DNA of 64,000 nucleotides from NCBI GenBank assembly GCA_965199665.1, contig OZ241208.1, positions 3,844,001 to 3,908,000 of the forward strand. Reading direction: 5' to 3'. A model generated the notes under the pieces. The model was given only the letters and a program-made list of their open reading frames with translations, was not told where the DNA came from and ran no database searches. Positions 17,161 through 25,897 of this stretch are shown piece by piece. The DNA is from JAVVHH01 sp965199665 (GTDB taxonomy: Bacteria; Pseudomonadota; Alphaproteobacteria; Acetobacterales; Acetobacteraceae). The position numbers were made by a program, and so were the translations under genes. Position 1 is the first letter of the stretch, and every line of letters starts with the position of its first letter.

Positions 17161-17594
17161 GGCGGCGGGATCGGCAGGCCGAAATAGCTCGGGATGGTGG
17201 CGTCGGCGGGCGCAACGGCCTGGATCGCGTCAAGCGCCCTGAGCAGCCATTCCGCCTGGAACGGCTTGGACAGGCAGCCATGGCCGGCGCGGGCGCGGGC
17301 GCGGACCTCGGCCGGGTTGCCGGTGGCGAACAGGATCAAGGTGGGCCCCAGGATGGCGAGGTGTTCGGCCAGTGCGATGCCGTCGCCGCCGCCGGCAAGA
17401 CGGACATCGATCACGGCGATGTCGGGCGCGCTCGCCCGCGCCAGGACGAGCGCGTCGGCAGGCCGGTCGGCGATGCCGCAGACGGCGTATCCGGCTTCCA
17501 GCAACACGTCCTCGAGCGTGAGGGCGACCAGCGCCTCGTCTTCGACGATCATCACCCGCTTCGGCATGACCCGCGTGAGCGGCGCGGAAGTCAT
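17157..17594 (-). CDS. Single-domain response regulator
   Basis: 145 residues, receiver domain only: acidic pair at 19-20 (VEDE), phosphoacceptor D63 in IAVIDVRLAGG, and the conserved lysine in CLSKPF. No output domain follows. It overlaps both the kinase gene downstream and the methyltransferase gene upstream by ATGA, and is the obvious partner of the HisKA_2 kinase. Receiver-only proteins paired with such kinases usually act in phosphorelays or by protein-protein contact. Confidence 0.88.
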   Translation of the reverse strand: MTSAPLTRVMPKRVMIVEDEALVALTLEDVLLEAGYAVCGIADRPADALVLARASAPDIAVIDVRLAGGGDGIALAEHLAILGPTLILFATGNPAEVRARARAGHGCLSKPFQAEWLLRALDAIQAVAPADATIPSYFGLPIPPP

Positions 17595-18322
17595 ACCAGG
17601 TCCTCCACCGCGTTGATGGAGCGGCCGAACATGGCCGCCAGCGCGGGTACCACGGCGTTGCCGAGCGACCTCACGCGGTCCACCCGGCCGGGAAACCCAT
17701 CATCCACTCGACGAACGCAGGGTTCAGCAAGCCACCCACCAAATCGTTCAGCTGGCAGGACGCGCGCGCGGCGCGCTGAGAAGCGCTGCCGCACCGCCAG
17801 TCGCGCGCGATCGGGGTGGGTAGAAATGTCGCGGGCGAGCAGGAACACGCGCCCGCGTCGATGGGGCGCGCCGGCATGGGCAGCACCCACCACGAATGGC
17901 CACGCGGCGTAGTCGAGCGCCGCCAGGTCGCCGATGACGAGGTCGGCGCCGCGAGTTCGCAGAGCAGGGACGTTCTCAACCAGCACCCAACGGGGTCGGC
18001 AGCCGCCGATGAGGCGGGCCATCTCGGCCCACAGCCCGCTGCGCGGCCCGTCGAGCCCCCTGCCGCGCCCGGCGAGGCTGACATCCTGGCACGGGAAGCC
18101 GCCGCAGATGAGGAACGGGTGGACCCCGTCGCGGTGCAGGCGCGGCCCGTCGAGGGTGCGGATGTCGGGATAGATGGGCACGCCGGGCCAGTGCCGGGCG
18201 AGCACGCGCTGGCAGAACTCGTCGGTTTCGCAGAACGCGACCGTCTCGAAGCCGGCCCATTGGAGTCCGAGGCTGAAGCCGCCGATACCGCTGAAAAGGT
18301 CAAGGACGCTGCGCTCCGCCAT
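17591..18322 (-). CDS. DNA (cytosine-5) methyltransferase with an apparent frame-switched segment
   Basis: About 243 residues from ATG 18322. The N-terminal motifs are clear: VLDLFSGIGGFSLG (AdoMet), GGFPCQDVS (catalytic Cys), VLVENV, then RRGRVFLLA. From about 17826 down to 17671 the neighbouring frame looks like the real coding frame: it has family text (LPTPIARDW, then NPAFVEWMMGFPAGW) and far more G/C third positions. After 17671 the original frame resumes with RVRSLGNAVVPALA. The annotated open frame is nevertheless unbroken, and its own tail (EPCVRRVDDGFPGRVDR) resembles another methyltransferase subgroup. Two compensating indels or sequencing errors are possible. No restriction enzyme gene is adjacent. 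Confidence 0.75.
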   Translation of the reverse strand: MAERSVLDLFSGIGGFSLGLQWAGFETVAFCETDEFCQRVLARHWPGVPIYPDIRTLDGPRLHRDGVHPFLICGGFPCQDVSLAGRGRGLDGPRSGLWAEMARLIGGCRPRWVLVENVPALRTRGADLVIGDLAALDYAAWPFVVGAAHAGAPHRRGRVFLLARDISTHPDRARLAVRQRFSARRARVLPAERFGGWLAEPCVRRVDDGFPGRVDRVRSLGNAVVPALAAMFGRSINAVEDLV

Positions 18323-18457
18323 CGAGCCAGACCGGTATATTTTCCTAGCTACACGGTCAACCTCCAACTAACACCGCCGGTGCCGCGATTGCCAGCCCGG
18401 ACCCGATCCAGCATCGTCGGCGGACGGTTGGCGGGGCGCGCCGACCCGGGAGAACGG

Positions 18458-19510
18458 ATGCTCGCCTTGTCAAACCCACCCGCTGCCGCCGGGCCTGCCG
18501 GGCGACGCGGCCGCCTGATCGGGCTCTACGCGCTGCTGATCGCGGCCAACGTCGCCGCCTGGCTTTGGGCCCTGCTGTTGTTCCGCGACCAGCCGATCTA
18601 TCTCGGCACCGCGCTGCTCGCCTACGGCTTCGGCCTGCGACACGCGGTGGATGCCGACCACATCGCCGCCATCGACAACGTCACGCGCAAGCTGATGGGG
18701 AGCGGGCAACGGCCGATCGGCGTCGGCTTCTATTTCGCGATGGGTCATTCCAGCGTGGTCATCCTGGCCGCGGTCGGGATCGCGGCGACCGCAACCGCGC
18801 TCAGCACGCAGTTCGGCCAGTTCCGCGCCGTCGGCGGGCTGATCGGCACGAGCGTTTCCGCGCTGTTCCTGTTCGCCGTGGCGGCGGCCAACCTGCTCGT
18901 CCTGCGGTCGGTCTGGCGCAGCTGGCGGCACGTCCGGGCCGGCGGGCGCTACGTGGACGCGGATTTCGATCTGCTGTTGAACGATCGCGGCATGCTGGCC
19001 CGGCTGTTCCGCCCGGTGTTCCGCCTCGTCACCGCGAGCTGGCACATGGTCCCGCTCGGCTTCCTGTTCGGCCTCGGCTTCGACACGGCGACGGAGGTCG
19101 GCCTGCTCGGCCTGTCGGCCACGCAGGCGGCGCAGGGCATCTCCGTTTGGTCCATCCTGGTGTTTCCCGCGCTGTTCGCGTCCGGCATGTCGTTGATCGA
19201 CACCACGGACGGGGTGCTGATGCTGGGCGCCTATGACTGGGCGAACGTGAACCCGACGCGGAAGCTCTTCTACAACCTCGTCATCACGCTGATCTCCGTC
19301 GCCGTGGCGGTGGTGATCGGCGGCATCGAGGCGCTCGGGTTGCTGGCAGACAAGTTGACGCTGTCCGGCTGGTTCTGGGACCGGGTCACGGCGCTGAACG
19401 AGAGCGGCAACGAGCTCGGCTTCGCCATCATCGGCGTTTTCATCGCCGTGTGGATCGTTTCGGTCGTGATCTACCGCTATCGGGGCTACGACGGCCCAAC
19501 AACCTCCTAG
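18458..19510 (+). CDS. Nickel/cobalt transporter (NiCoT family)
   Basis: 350 residues, about eight membrane helices. The NiCoT signature is present at 60-74 (RHAVDADHIAAIDNVTR), with LGFDTATEVGLL and the SLIDTTDGVLM segment later. It imports Ni2+ or Co2+ with high affinity. ATG 18458 follows AGAA and removes a long spurious upstream open frame. No nickel enzyme gene is in the window; cobalt for cobalamin is the alternative use. A 135-base upstream gap shows no recognisable riboswitch. Confidence 0.9.
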   Translation: MLALSNPPAAAGPAGRRGRLIGLYALLIAANVAAWLWALLLFRDQPIYLGTALLAYGFGLRHAVDADHIAAIDNVTRKLMGSGQRPIGVGFYFAMGHSSVVILAAVGIAATATALSTQFGQFRAVGGLIGTSVSALFLFAVAAANLLVLRSVWRSWRHVRAGGRYVDADFDLLLNDRGMLARLFRPVFRLVTASWHMVPLGFLFGLGFDTATEVGLLGLSATQAAQGISVWSILVFPALFASGMSLIDTTDGVLMLGAYDWANVNPTRKLFYNLVITLISVAVAVVIGGIEALGLLADKLTLSGWFWDRVTALNESGNELGFAIIGVFIAVWIVSVVIYRYRGYDGPTTS

Positions 19511-19514
19511 ACCG

Positions 19515-20891
19515 CTATGCGCTGGCGAACTGGAGGCTGACGCGCAGGCCCGGCCGCGTGTTGACGAGTTCGAGCCGGGCGCCGAGGCGCTGCGCGGCCG
19601 AGCGGACGATGGCCAGGCCGAGCCCGCTGCCCTCCTGCCCCGCGCTGGTCGCCAGCCGCACGAAGCGTTCCCCGAGCCGGGGCAGGTCCGCGTCCGGCAG
19701 GCCGGGGCCGCAATCGGCGACCGCGATGGTGGCGCCGTCCGCCGCCGCCTCCACCGTGACCGCCACGCTACCGCCGCGGCCGCCGTAGCGGATCGCATTG
19801 TCCAACAGGTTGGAGACGATCTCGAACAACAGCGTGCGGTGGCCGCGAACGACCACGCCGTCGGGCGCCTCCAGGTGCAGGTCCACCTCCGCTTCGATGG
19901 CCTGCCCGATGCGGCGGTTGATGACGGCGACGGCGACCTCGCGCAGGTCGACGCGCTCGAGCGGGGGCGACGCGCCGGCCTCCTCGGCGCGGGCGAGCGC
20001 CAGCAACTGGGTCACGAGGTGCTCCAGCCGGTCGGCGGCGTCGGCGATCTCGCCGAGCGCCGCCGGGTCGCCGCGCCGGGCCAGCGCGACCTGGACCTTC
20101 AGCACGGCGAGCGGCGTGCGCATCTGGTGCGAGGCATCGGCGGTGAAACGGCGCACGCCCGCGGTGGCGGTGTCGAGCCGGGCGAGCAGGTGGCCGAACG
20201 CGTCGGCGAGCGGGCGCAGCTCGGCCGGCAGCGGCCCGGTCTCGAGCGGGGACAGGTCGGGCGCCGCCCGCGTGTCGCGCGCCACCACCACGTCGCGAAG
20301 CCGCGCGAGGGGCCGCAGGCTCCAGGCCAGCGCCGGCCGCGTGAGCAGCACCGCGACGCCGACCAGCACCATCTCGACCACGAGCAACGCGGACATCAGG
20401 TGCCGGGTCAGCGCGGCCCGGCCTTCCAGCGTCTCGGCGACCTGGACGATCACCGGTTCGGCGATCTGCGGCAGCGCCCGGCGCACCTCCGCGATCCGGA
20501 TGTCGGCGTCGCGATAGCGCGCGAAGCGGAAGCGCGGCACGTCGACCAGCAGCTCGTCGACCCGCGGGGCCGGCAGGTCGGCGTAACCGGTCAGCAGCCG
20601 GTCAGCCACCGCGATGCGGTAGTAGACGTTGTCGCGCTCGGCATTTTCCAGCATGCCGAAGGCGGCAGCCGGCAGGTCGAGCGTCACCGCGCCGCGCTCG
20701 ACCTCCACGGTCTCGGCCACCGCGCCGAGCGCGCCGCCCAGCACGCGGTCGTTGGTGCGGCGCACGACGTCGCCGATCAGCACCGCGCCGGCCAACCCGA
20801 GCAGCCCGGCGATGCCGAGCAGCGGGCCGAGCATGGCCGCCAGCAGCCGCGTGCGCAGCGCCAGCGCGCCGCCGCCGGAATCAGCCGCCAT
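19515..20891 (-). CDS. Sensor histidine kinase, TctE-like
   Basis: 458 residues. First membrane helix at about 18-40, a 120-residue periplasmic region of the 2CSK_N type, second helix near 165-185, a HAMP-like linker, then HisKA with H255 in DASHQMRTPL and an ATPase domain (NLLDNAIRYG, DCGPGLP, GSGLGLAIV). TctE-type kinases regulate tricarboxylate uptake. It overlaps its response regulator gene by 11 bases and is next to a CitMHS transporter gene, which fits tri- or dicarboxylate sensing. Confidence 0.88.
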   Translation of the reverse strand: MAADSGGGALALRTRLLAAMLGPLLGIAGLLGLAGAVLIGDVVRRTNDRVLGGALGAVAETVEVERGAVTLDLPAAAFGMLENAERDNVYYRIAVADRLLTGYADLPAPRVDELLVDVPRFRFARYRDADIRIAEVRRALPQIAEPVIVQVAETLEGRAALTRHLMSALLVVEMVLVGVAVLLTRPALAWSLRPLARLRDVVVARDTRAAPDLSPLETGPLPAELRPLADAFGHLLARLDTATAGVRRFTADASHQMRTPLAVLKVQVALARRGDPAALGEIADAADRLEHLVTQLLALARAEEAGASPPLERVDLREVAVAVINRRIGQAIEAEVDLHLEAPDGVVVRGHRTLLFEIVSNLLDNAIRYGGRGGSVAVTVEAAADGATIAVADCGPGLPDADLPRLGERFVRLATSAGQEGSGLGLAIVRSAAQRLGARLELVNTRPGLRVSLQFASA

Positions 20892-21546
20892 CGAGCAGGT
20901 AGCCGACGCCGCGCACGGTGCGGATCGCCGGGCCGTCGGGTGCCAGCTTGCCGCGCAGCCGGGTGATGTTGACCTCCATCGCGTTGGGGCCGACCGGCTC
21001 GTCGTAGCCGAACACCTCCGCCTGCAGCGTCTCGCGCGGCACGATCTGCCCGGCCCGCGTCGCCAGCGCGTCCAGCACCGCCCATTCGCGCCGGCGCAGG
21101 TCCAGCGGACGCGCGCCGACCCGGGCCGACCCGCTCGAACGGTTGAGCGTGAGCGCGCCCACCACGAGTTCCGGCGTCGGGTCGCCGCCGCGCCGCCGGC
21201 CGAGCGCGCGGACCCGGGCCTCCAGCTCCTCCGGCGCGAACGGCTTGCGCAGGTAGTCGTCGGCGCCGAGGTCCAGCCCGCGGACCCGGTCGTCCAGCGC
21301 GTCGCGCGCCGTCAGCATCAGCACCGGGACGCGGTCGCCCCGGGCGCGCATGCGGCGCAGCACGGTGAACCCGTCGATCCCGGGCAGGCCCACGTCGAGG
21401 ATCACCAGCGCATAGGGCTCGCCGGCGACCACGAGCAGCGCGTCCTCCCCCGTGGCGACGTGATCGGCCGCGTGCCCGCCGGCGCGCAGCACGGCGGCGA
21501 TGCTGCGGGCGAGCGGCGCGTCGTCCTCGACGATCAGCAGGCGCAT
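20881..21546 (-). CDS. OmpR-family response regulator, TctD-like
   Basis: 221 residues: receiver domain with D51 in LVILDVGLPG and K in YLRKPF, then an OmpR winged helix ending TVRGVGYLLDGG. Partner of the TctE-like kinase. Divergent from the binding-protein gene at 21643 with a 96-base spacer, which should hold the promoter it controls. Confidence 0.92.
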   Translation of the reverse strand: MRLLIVEDDAPLARSIAAVLRAGGHAADHVATGEDALLVVAGEPYALVILDVGLPGIDGFTVLRRMRARGDRVPVLMLTARDALDDRVRGLDLGADDYLRKPFAPEELEARVRALGRRRGGDPTPELVVGALTLNRSSGSARVGARPLDLRRREWAVLDALATRAGQIVPRETLQAEVFGYDEPVGPNAMEVNITRLRGKLAPDGPAIRTVRGVGYLLDGG

Positions 21547-21642
21547 GCCGCGGCGTGAAAGGTGGGTGACAGGTTCGGGCCGCTAGTCATGCCGCGAGAG
21601 TAACCGATCGCCGAATCGGGAAGCCAGGGGAGGGACGAAACG

Positions 21643-22734
21643 ATGTGGACGCGACGGTTCTTGGCCCTCTCGGTGCTGCCGCTCCTGGCGCTGCCGGCCG
21701 CCGCGCAACGGCCCGCCAACTACCCCCGCTCCTACGACGCGCTGATCGCCGATGCACGCGCGGAAGGCAGCGTCCGCGTTTACGGCAATGCGGATGCGGC
21801 AGCGATGGCGCCGGTGATCGCCGCGTTCGAGCGGAGCTATCCCGGCCTCCTCGTCCGCTACGACGACCTCGAATCGAGCGAATTGTTCGCCCGCTTCGTG
21901 GCGGAAACGGAAGAGGAGCAGCCCGGCGCGGACCTGGTCTGGTCGTCGGCGATGGACCACCAGATCAAGCTGATCAATGACGGGTTCGCGCAGGCCTATC
22001 AGAGCCCGGAGAAGCCCGCCCTGCCGCCGGACGCGGTGTGGAAGAACATGGGCTACGGCGTCACCGCCGAGCCGGTCGCGCTGGTTTACAATCGCGAGCG
22101 CCTGCCGCCCGCCGCCGTGCCGCGCACGCATCAGGCGCTGGAGCACCTGCTGCGCGAGCAGCGCACGGCGCTGACTGGCCGGATCGCTACCTACGACCCC
22201 GCGCGCTCCAATGTCGGCTACCTGTTCCTCGCCGAGGACTATGCCATCACCCGCGACACGCGCTCGCTGATGGGTGCCATCGCGGGCACCCGGCCGCTGC
22301 TCGAGGCCACCACCGGCCCGATGCTGGACGCGGTGGCCACCGGGCGCGCGGCGCTGGCCTACAACGTCGTCGGTCCCTACGCGCTGACCCGCGCCGAGCA
22401 CGATCCCCGGATCGGCGTCGCGTTCCTGGCCGACTACACGATCGTCGCCTCACGCATCGCGTTCATCGCGCGCGCCGCGCCGCATCCGGCCGCCGCGCGG
22501 CTGTTCCTCGATTTCCTGCTGTCGCGTGCCGGGCAGACGCTGCTGGCGCGCGAGTGGCTGCTGCCGGTGCGCCCCGACGTGCACGCGCCCGGCCGCGCCT
22601 CGCCGCTGGCGGTGGACCAGGCGCGCCCGATCCGCGTCGGGCCGCAACTGCTGGTCAATCTCGACACCCTCAAGCGCCGCCGGTTCCTGGCCGATTGGCG
22701 CACGGCGCTCGCCGAGGGGGAGCACGCCGAATGA
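21643..22734 (+). CDS. Lone periplasmic binding protein, iron(III)-ABC type fold
   Basis: 363 residues with a Sec signal peptide (MWTRRFLALSVLPLLALPAAA). The class of FbpA/AfuA-like binding proteins is suggested by SVRVYGNADAAAMAPVIAAFE, PGADLVWSSAMD and AFIARAAPHPAAARLFLDFLLS. No ABC permease or ATPase follows; instead a CitMHS carrier gene starts 53 bases later. Such lone binding proteins next to TctDE systems may present the ligand (citrate-metal complex) to the sensor kinase; this role is inferred from context. Confidence 0.75.
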   Translation: MWTRRFLALSVLPLLALPAAAQRPANYPRSYDALIADARAEGSVRVYGNADAAAMAPVIAAFERSYPGLLVRYDDLESSELFARFVAETEEEQPGADLVWSSAMDHQIKLINDGFAQAYQSPEKPALPPDAVWKNMGYGVTAEPVALVYNRERLPPAAVPRTHQALEHLLREQRTALTGRIATYDPARSNVGYLFLAEDYAITRDTRSLMGAIAGTRPLLEATTGPMLDAVATGRAALAYNVVGPYALTRAEHDPRIGVAFLADYTIVASRIAFIARAAPHPAAARLFLDFLLSRAGQTLLAREWLLPVRPDVHAPGRASPLAVDQARPIRVGPQLLVNLDTLKRRRFLADWRTALAEGEHAE

Positions 22735-22786
22735 CCGAAACGCCGCTCCTGCGCCCCTGCCCCTCCTTCATTGGATTTTCGCTGCG

Positions 22787-24088
22787 ATGAACCTCGCTTT
22801 GCTCGGCTTCCTGATGGTGGCCACCTTCATGACCCTCATCATGACCAAGCGGATGACCCCGCTGGTCGCGCTGATCGTCGTGCCCACCGCCTTCGCGCTG
22901 GCAGCCGGCTACGGCGCCGGCCTCGGCGACATGATGATCGGCGGCATCAAGAACCTTGCGCCCACCGGCGTGCTGCTGCTGTTCGCGATCCTGTTCTTCT
23001 CCATCATGACCGATACCGGGCTGTTCGACCCGCTGGTCAACCGGCTGCTCCGGGTCGTGCACGGCGACCCTCTGCTGATCCTGGTCGGCACGGTGGTGCT
23101 GTGCGCGGTGGTCAGCCTCGATGGCGACGGCTCGACCACCTACATCATCACCATCGCCGCGTTGCTGCCGCTCTACAAACGCTTCGACATGAGCCGGCTC
23201 TACCTCTGCTGCCTGCTGATGACGACCAGCGGCATCCTGAACCTCACCCCCTGGGGCGGACCCACCGCGCGGGCGGCCAGCGCCCTCAAGCTCGACCCGG
23301 CCAGCGTGTTCCTGCCGCTCATCCCCGGCATGCTCGCCGGCCTCGCCTTCCTGCTCGCGCTCGCCTTCTACTTCGGCCAGAAGGAACGCCGCCGGCTCGG
23401 CCACGTGAAGGCCAAGGGCCCGACGCCGTTCACCGGCATGGCCGTGTCGCAATTCCCCGAAGCGCGGCGGCCGCACCTGCGATGGTTCAACGGCCTGCTG
23501 ACGGTAGCGCTGCTGGCCGGGCTGGTGTCGGGCATCCTGCCGCTGGCGGCGCTGATGATGCTGGCCTTCGCGGTCGCCATGATCGTCAACTACCCGCAGG
23601 TCGCCGAACAGAAGGAGCGCATCGCCGCCCATGCCGGCAACGTGCTGTCGGTCGTCTCCCTGATCTTCGCGGCCGGCATCTTCACCGGCATCCTGTCCGG
23701 CACCGGCATGGTGGCGGCGATGAGCGCTGAAGTGGTGGGCCTCATCCCGCCCGCCCTGGGCCCGTACATGGCGCCCATCACCGCCGCGCTCTCCCTTCCG
23801 TTCACCTTCTTCATCTCCAACGACGCGTTCTACTTCGGCATGCTGCCGATCCTGGCCGAAGCCGGCGCCCATTACGGCGTCGAGCCGATGGCGATCGCCC
23901 GCGCCTCGCTCATGGGCCAACCGGTTCACCTGCTCAGCCCACTGGTCCCGTCCACCTACCTGCTGGTCAGCCTGGCCGGCATCGACCTGGCCGACCACCA
24001 GCGCTTCACCCTGATCCCGGCCACGACCGTGTGCATCGTGATGACGATCGTGAGCGTTCTGGTTCTCGCATTTCCTTTGGTGGGATGA
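22787..24088 (+). CDS. CitMHS-family metal-citrate/H+ symporter
   Basis: 433 residues, about 11-12 membrane helices. The start MNLALLGFLMVATFMTLIMTKRMTPLVALI, the VVSLDGDGSTTYIITIAALLPLYKR motif and FFISNDAFYFGMLPILAE are typical of CitM/CitH, which import citrate bound to Mg2+ or Ca2+. Placed behind the TctDE regulators and a binding protein, it is the likely transport target of that two-component system. It overlaps the TerC gene by ATGA. Confidence 0.88.
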   Translation: MNLALLGFLMVATFMTLIMTKRMTPLVALIVVPTAFALAAGYGAGLGDMMIGGIKNLAPTGVLLLFAILFFSIMTDTGLFDPLVNRLLRVVHGDPLLILVGTVVLCAVVSLDGDGSTTYIITIAALLPLYKRFDMSRLYLCCLLMTTSGILNLTPWGGPTARAASALKLDPASVFLPLIPGMLAGLAFLLALAFYFGQKERRRLGHVKAKGPTPFTGMAVSQFPEARRPHLRWFNGLLTVALLAGLVSGILPLAALMMLAFAVAMIVNYPQVAEQKERIAAHAGNVLSVVSLIFAAGIFTGILSGTGMVAAMSAEVVGLIPPALGPYMAPITAALSLPFTFFISNDAFYFGMLPILAEAGAHYGVEPMAIARASLMGQPVHLLSPLVPSTYLLVSLAGIDLADHQRFTLIPATTVCIVMTIVSVLVLAFPLVG

Positions 24089-24759
24089 CGTCAATGAACG
24101 AGCTCTGGCATCTCATCGTCGCCGACTTCACCAATATCGGCTCGCCCCCGGTGCTGGCCGCCTTCGTCCAGGTGGTGGTCATCGACGTGCTGCTGGCGGC
24201 CGACAATGCCATCATCGTCGGCGCGCTGGCGGCCGGGTTGCCGCCGGCGATGCGCCGCCAGGTGATCGTGATCGGCGTCGCCGCGGCGCTCGTGCTGCGC
24301 ATCGCCTTCGCGCTGGTGGTGACGCAACTGCTGCAGATCGTCGGCCTGGTGCTGGCGGGCGGGCTGCTGCTGCTGTGGGTGGCGTGGAAGATGTGGCGCG
24401 AGCTGCGCGCGGACGCCGCGGCGCGGCACGGCGCCCTGCCGCTCGGCGAGGCCGCGCCCCGTCGCTTCTGGTCCGTCGCCTGGGCGGTGGCCGTCGCCGA
24501 CGTGTCCATGAGCCTCGACAACGTGCTCGCCGTCGCCGGCGCGGCACGCGACCACCCCGGCATCCTGGCGATCGGGCTGATCCTGTCGGTCGCGCTGATG
24601 GGCATCGCCGCCAACGTGCTGGCCAAGGTGATCGAGCGGTACCGCTGGCTGGCCTATATCGGCCTGCTGGTGGTGGTCTACGTCGCCGGGCGCATGATCT
24701 GGGAAGGCTTCGTCGACCCCGAGCGCGGCGTGCTGACACTGATGCAGACCCGACCATGA
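24085..24759 (+). CDS. TerC-family membrane protein (YjbE subgroup)
   Basis: 224 residues from the ATG overlapping the previous stop (ATG 24094 also possible). Two internally similar halves each carry an acidic DN motif: VLLAADNAIIVGALA and VSMSLDNVLAVAGAA, the family hallmark for metal handling. TerC proteins are implicated in Mn2+ export or metalation of secreted proteins. Its translational coupling to the metal-citrate carrier suggests that metal entering with citrate is exported again; this is inference. Confidence 0.82.
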   Translation: MTSMNELWHLIVADFTNIGSPPVLAAFVQVVVIDVLLAADNAIIVGALAAGLPPAMRRQVIVIGVAAALVLRIAFALVVTQLLQIVGLVLAGGLLLLWVAWKMWRELRADAAARHGALPLGEAAPRRFWSVAWAVAVADVSMSLDNVLAVAGAARDHPGILAIGLILSVALMGIAANVLAKVIERYRWLAYIGLLVVVYVAGRMIWEGFVDPERGVLTLMQTRP

Positions 24760-25412
24760 GCCGCAAGCCGTTCCCCCTCGTGCTGCTGCCCGCCATGGGC
24801 TGTGACGGGCAACTCTGGGCCCGACAGATCACCGACCTCGGCGACCTCGCCCATCCCGAACTCGGCGACCTCACGGCCGACGACACGCTGGCGGCGATGG
24901 CCGCCCGCGTGCTCGCCCACGCACCGCCGCGCTTCGCCGTCGCCGGGGTCAGCCTCGGTGGCTACGTCGCGCTCGAAATGGTCCGCCAGGCGCCGGAGCG
25001 GATCGAGCGCCTCGCCCTGTTCGCCACCCGCGCCACCATGCAGATGCGCCCGCGCACGGTGGACGAGCAAGGCACGCTGGCCACGGCGCCGCATGCCGAC
25101 CCCACCCTGTCGGCCATCGTCAGCGGCCCGGTGCAAGCCATGGTCGAGCGCGTCGGCACGGAGGTGTTCGAGCGCCAGCAACGGGCCCTGCTCGCGCGGC
25201 CCGACATCGGCCCCTCCATCGCGGCCGTCGCGGTGCCGACGCTGGTGGCCGTGGGCGACCGCGACCGGATCTGCCGGCCGGACGACGCCCGCGCCCTGGC
25301 CGACCGCGTCCCCCGCGCGCGCTTCCACATCCTGCACAATTGCGGCCACCTCGCCCCCATGGAGCGGCCCGGCGAGGTCACCATGCTGCTGCGCGACTGG
25401 CTGGAGGCCTGA
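24756..25412 (+). CDS. Alpha/beta-hydrolase
   Basis: 218 residues, ATGA overlap with terC. Oxyanion segment LVLLPAMGCDGQLW, nucleophile elbow GVSLGGY, acid in VAVGDRDRICRP and histidine in NCGHLAPMERP form a complete catalytic set. The N-terminal lid is short. Substrate unknown; last gene of the citrate-uptake operon and convergent with the NTF2-like gene 5 bases away. Confidence 0.8.
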   Translation: MSRKPFPLVLLPAMGCDGQLWARQITDLGDLAHPELGDLTADDTLAAMAARVLAHAPPRFAVAGVSLGGYVALEMVRQAPERIERLALFATRATMQMRPRTVDEQGTLATAPHADPTLSAIVSGPVQAMVERVGTEVFERQQRALLARPDIGPSIAAVAVPTLVAVGDRDRICRPDDARALADRVPRARFHILHNCGHLAPMERPGEVTMLLRDWLEA

Positions 25413-25417
25413 CCCCG

Positions 25418-25897
25418 TCAGCCGAGATGTCGCGCCATCTCGGGGCGGGCGGCCAGGGCGGCCGCGTGGCGGGCCATCAGCCTGGCGATGCGGTCCCCGG
25501 CGAAGTTCATCCGCACCAGCGCCGGGCCGACATCGGCCACCTCGCGGTAGTCGGTCACCGCGCCGTCCCGCAAACGGAGGATCGACACGCCCTCGAACAT
25601 GGCGCGGGCGCCGTTGGCCTCCGGCAACAGGGAGCGGTAGCTGAACAGGTAGCGGGCGTAGAGCGTGCGGCCGTCGCTCACCGGGTCGAGCATGTCCCAG
25701 CGGAAATCGGTCGCGTCCCGGTAGAACCGATCGTTGATCAGCGCGGCGATGGCGGCCCGGCCCTCGAACAGGCCGTAGAACACGTCGTGATACGCTCCGT
25801 CCTCGGTGAACAGCGCCGCGACCGCCGCGCCGTCACGCCGCTCCACGGCCCGGCAGAACCGGTCCAACAGCTCCGCCGCATCCATCGCCGCCTCCAT
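25418..25897 (-). CDS. NTF2/SnoaL-like protein
   Basis: 159 residues with the cone-shaped NTF2 fold pattern: LLDRFCRAVERRDGAAVAALFTEDGAYHDVFYGLFEGRAAI, then DFRWDMLDPVSDG and later strands ending RLRDGAVTDYREV. Such proteins are isomerases, dehydratases or ligand binders. The start overlaps the permease stop by TGATG, so it belongs to the polyamine-type ABC operon, possibly acting on the imported compound. Confidence 0.75.
   Translation of the reverse strand: MEAAMDAAELLDRFCRAVERRDGAAVAALFTEDGAYHDVFYGLFEGRAAIAALINDRFYRDATDFRWDMLDPVSDGRTLYARYLFSYRSLLPEANGARAMFEGVSILRLRDGAVTDYREVADVGPALVRMNFAGDRIARLMARHAAALAARPEMARHLG

Noticed and set aside
17157..17594. Restriction enzyme partner for the methyltransferase
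   Set aside because: The adjacent gene is plainly a receiver domain; no nuclease motif is nearby.
18323..18457. Cobalamin or nickel riboswitch before the NiCoT gene
   Set aside because: Too short and no B12-box sequence seen.
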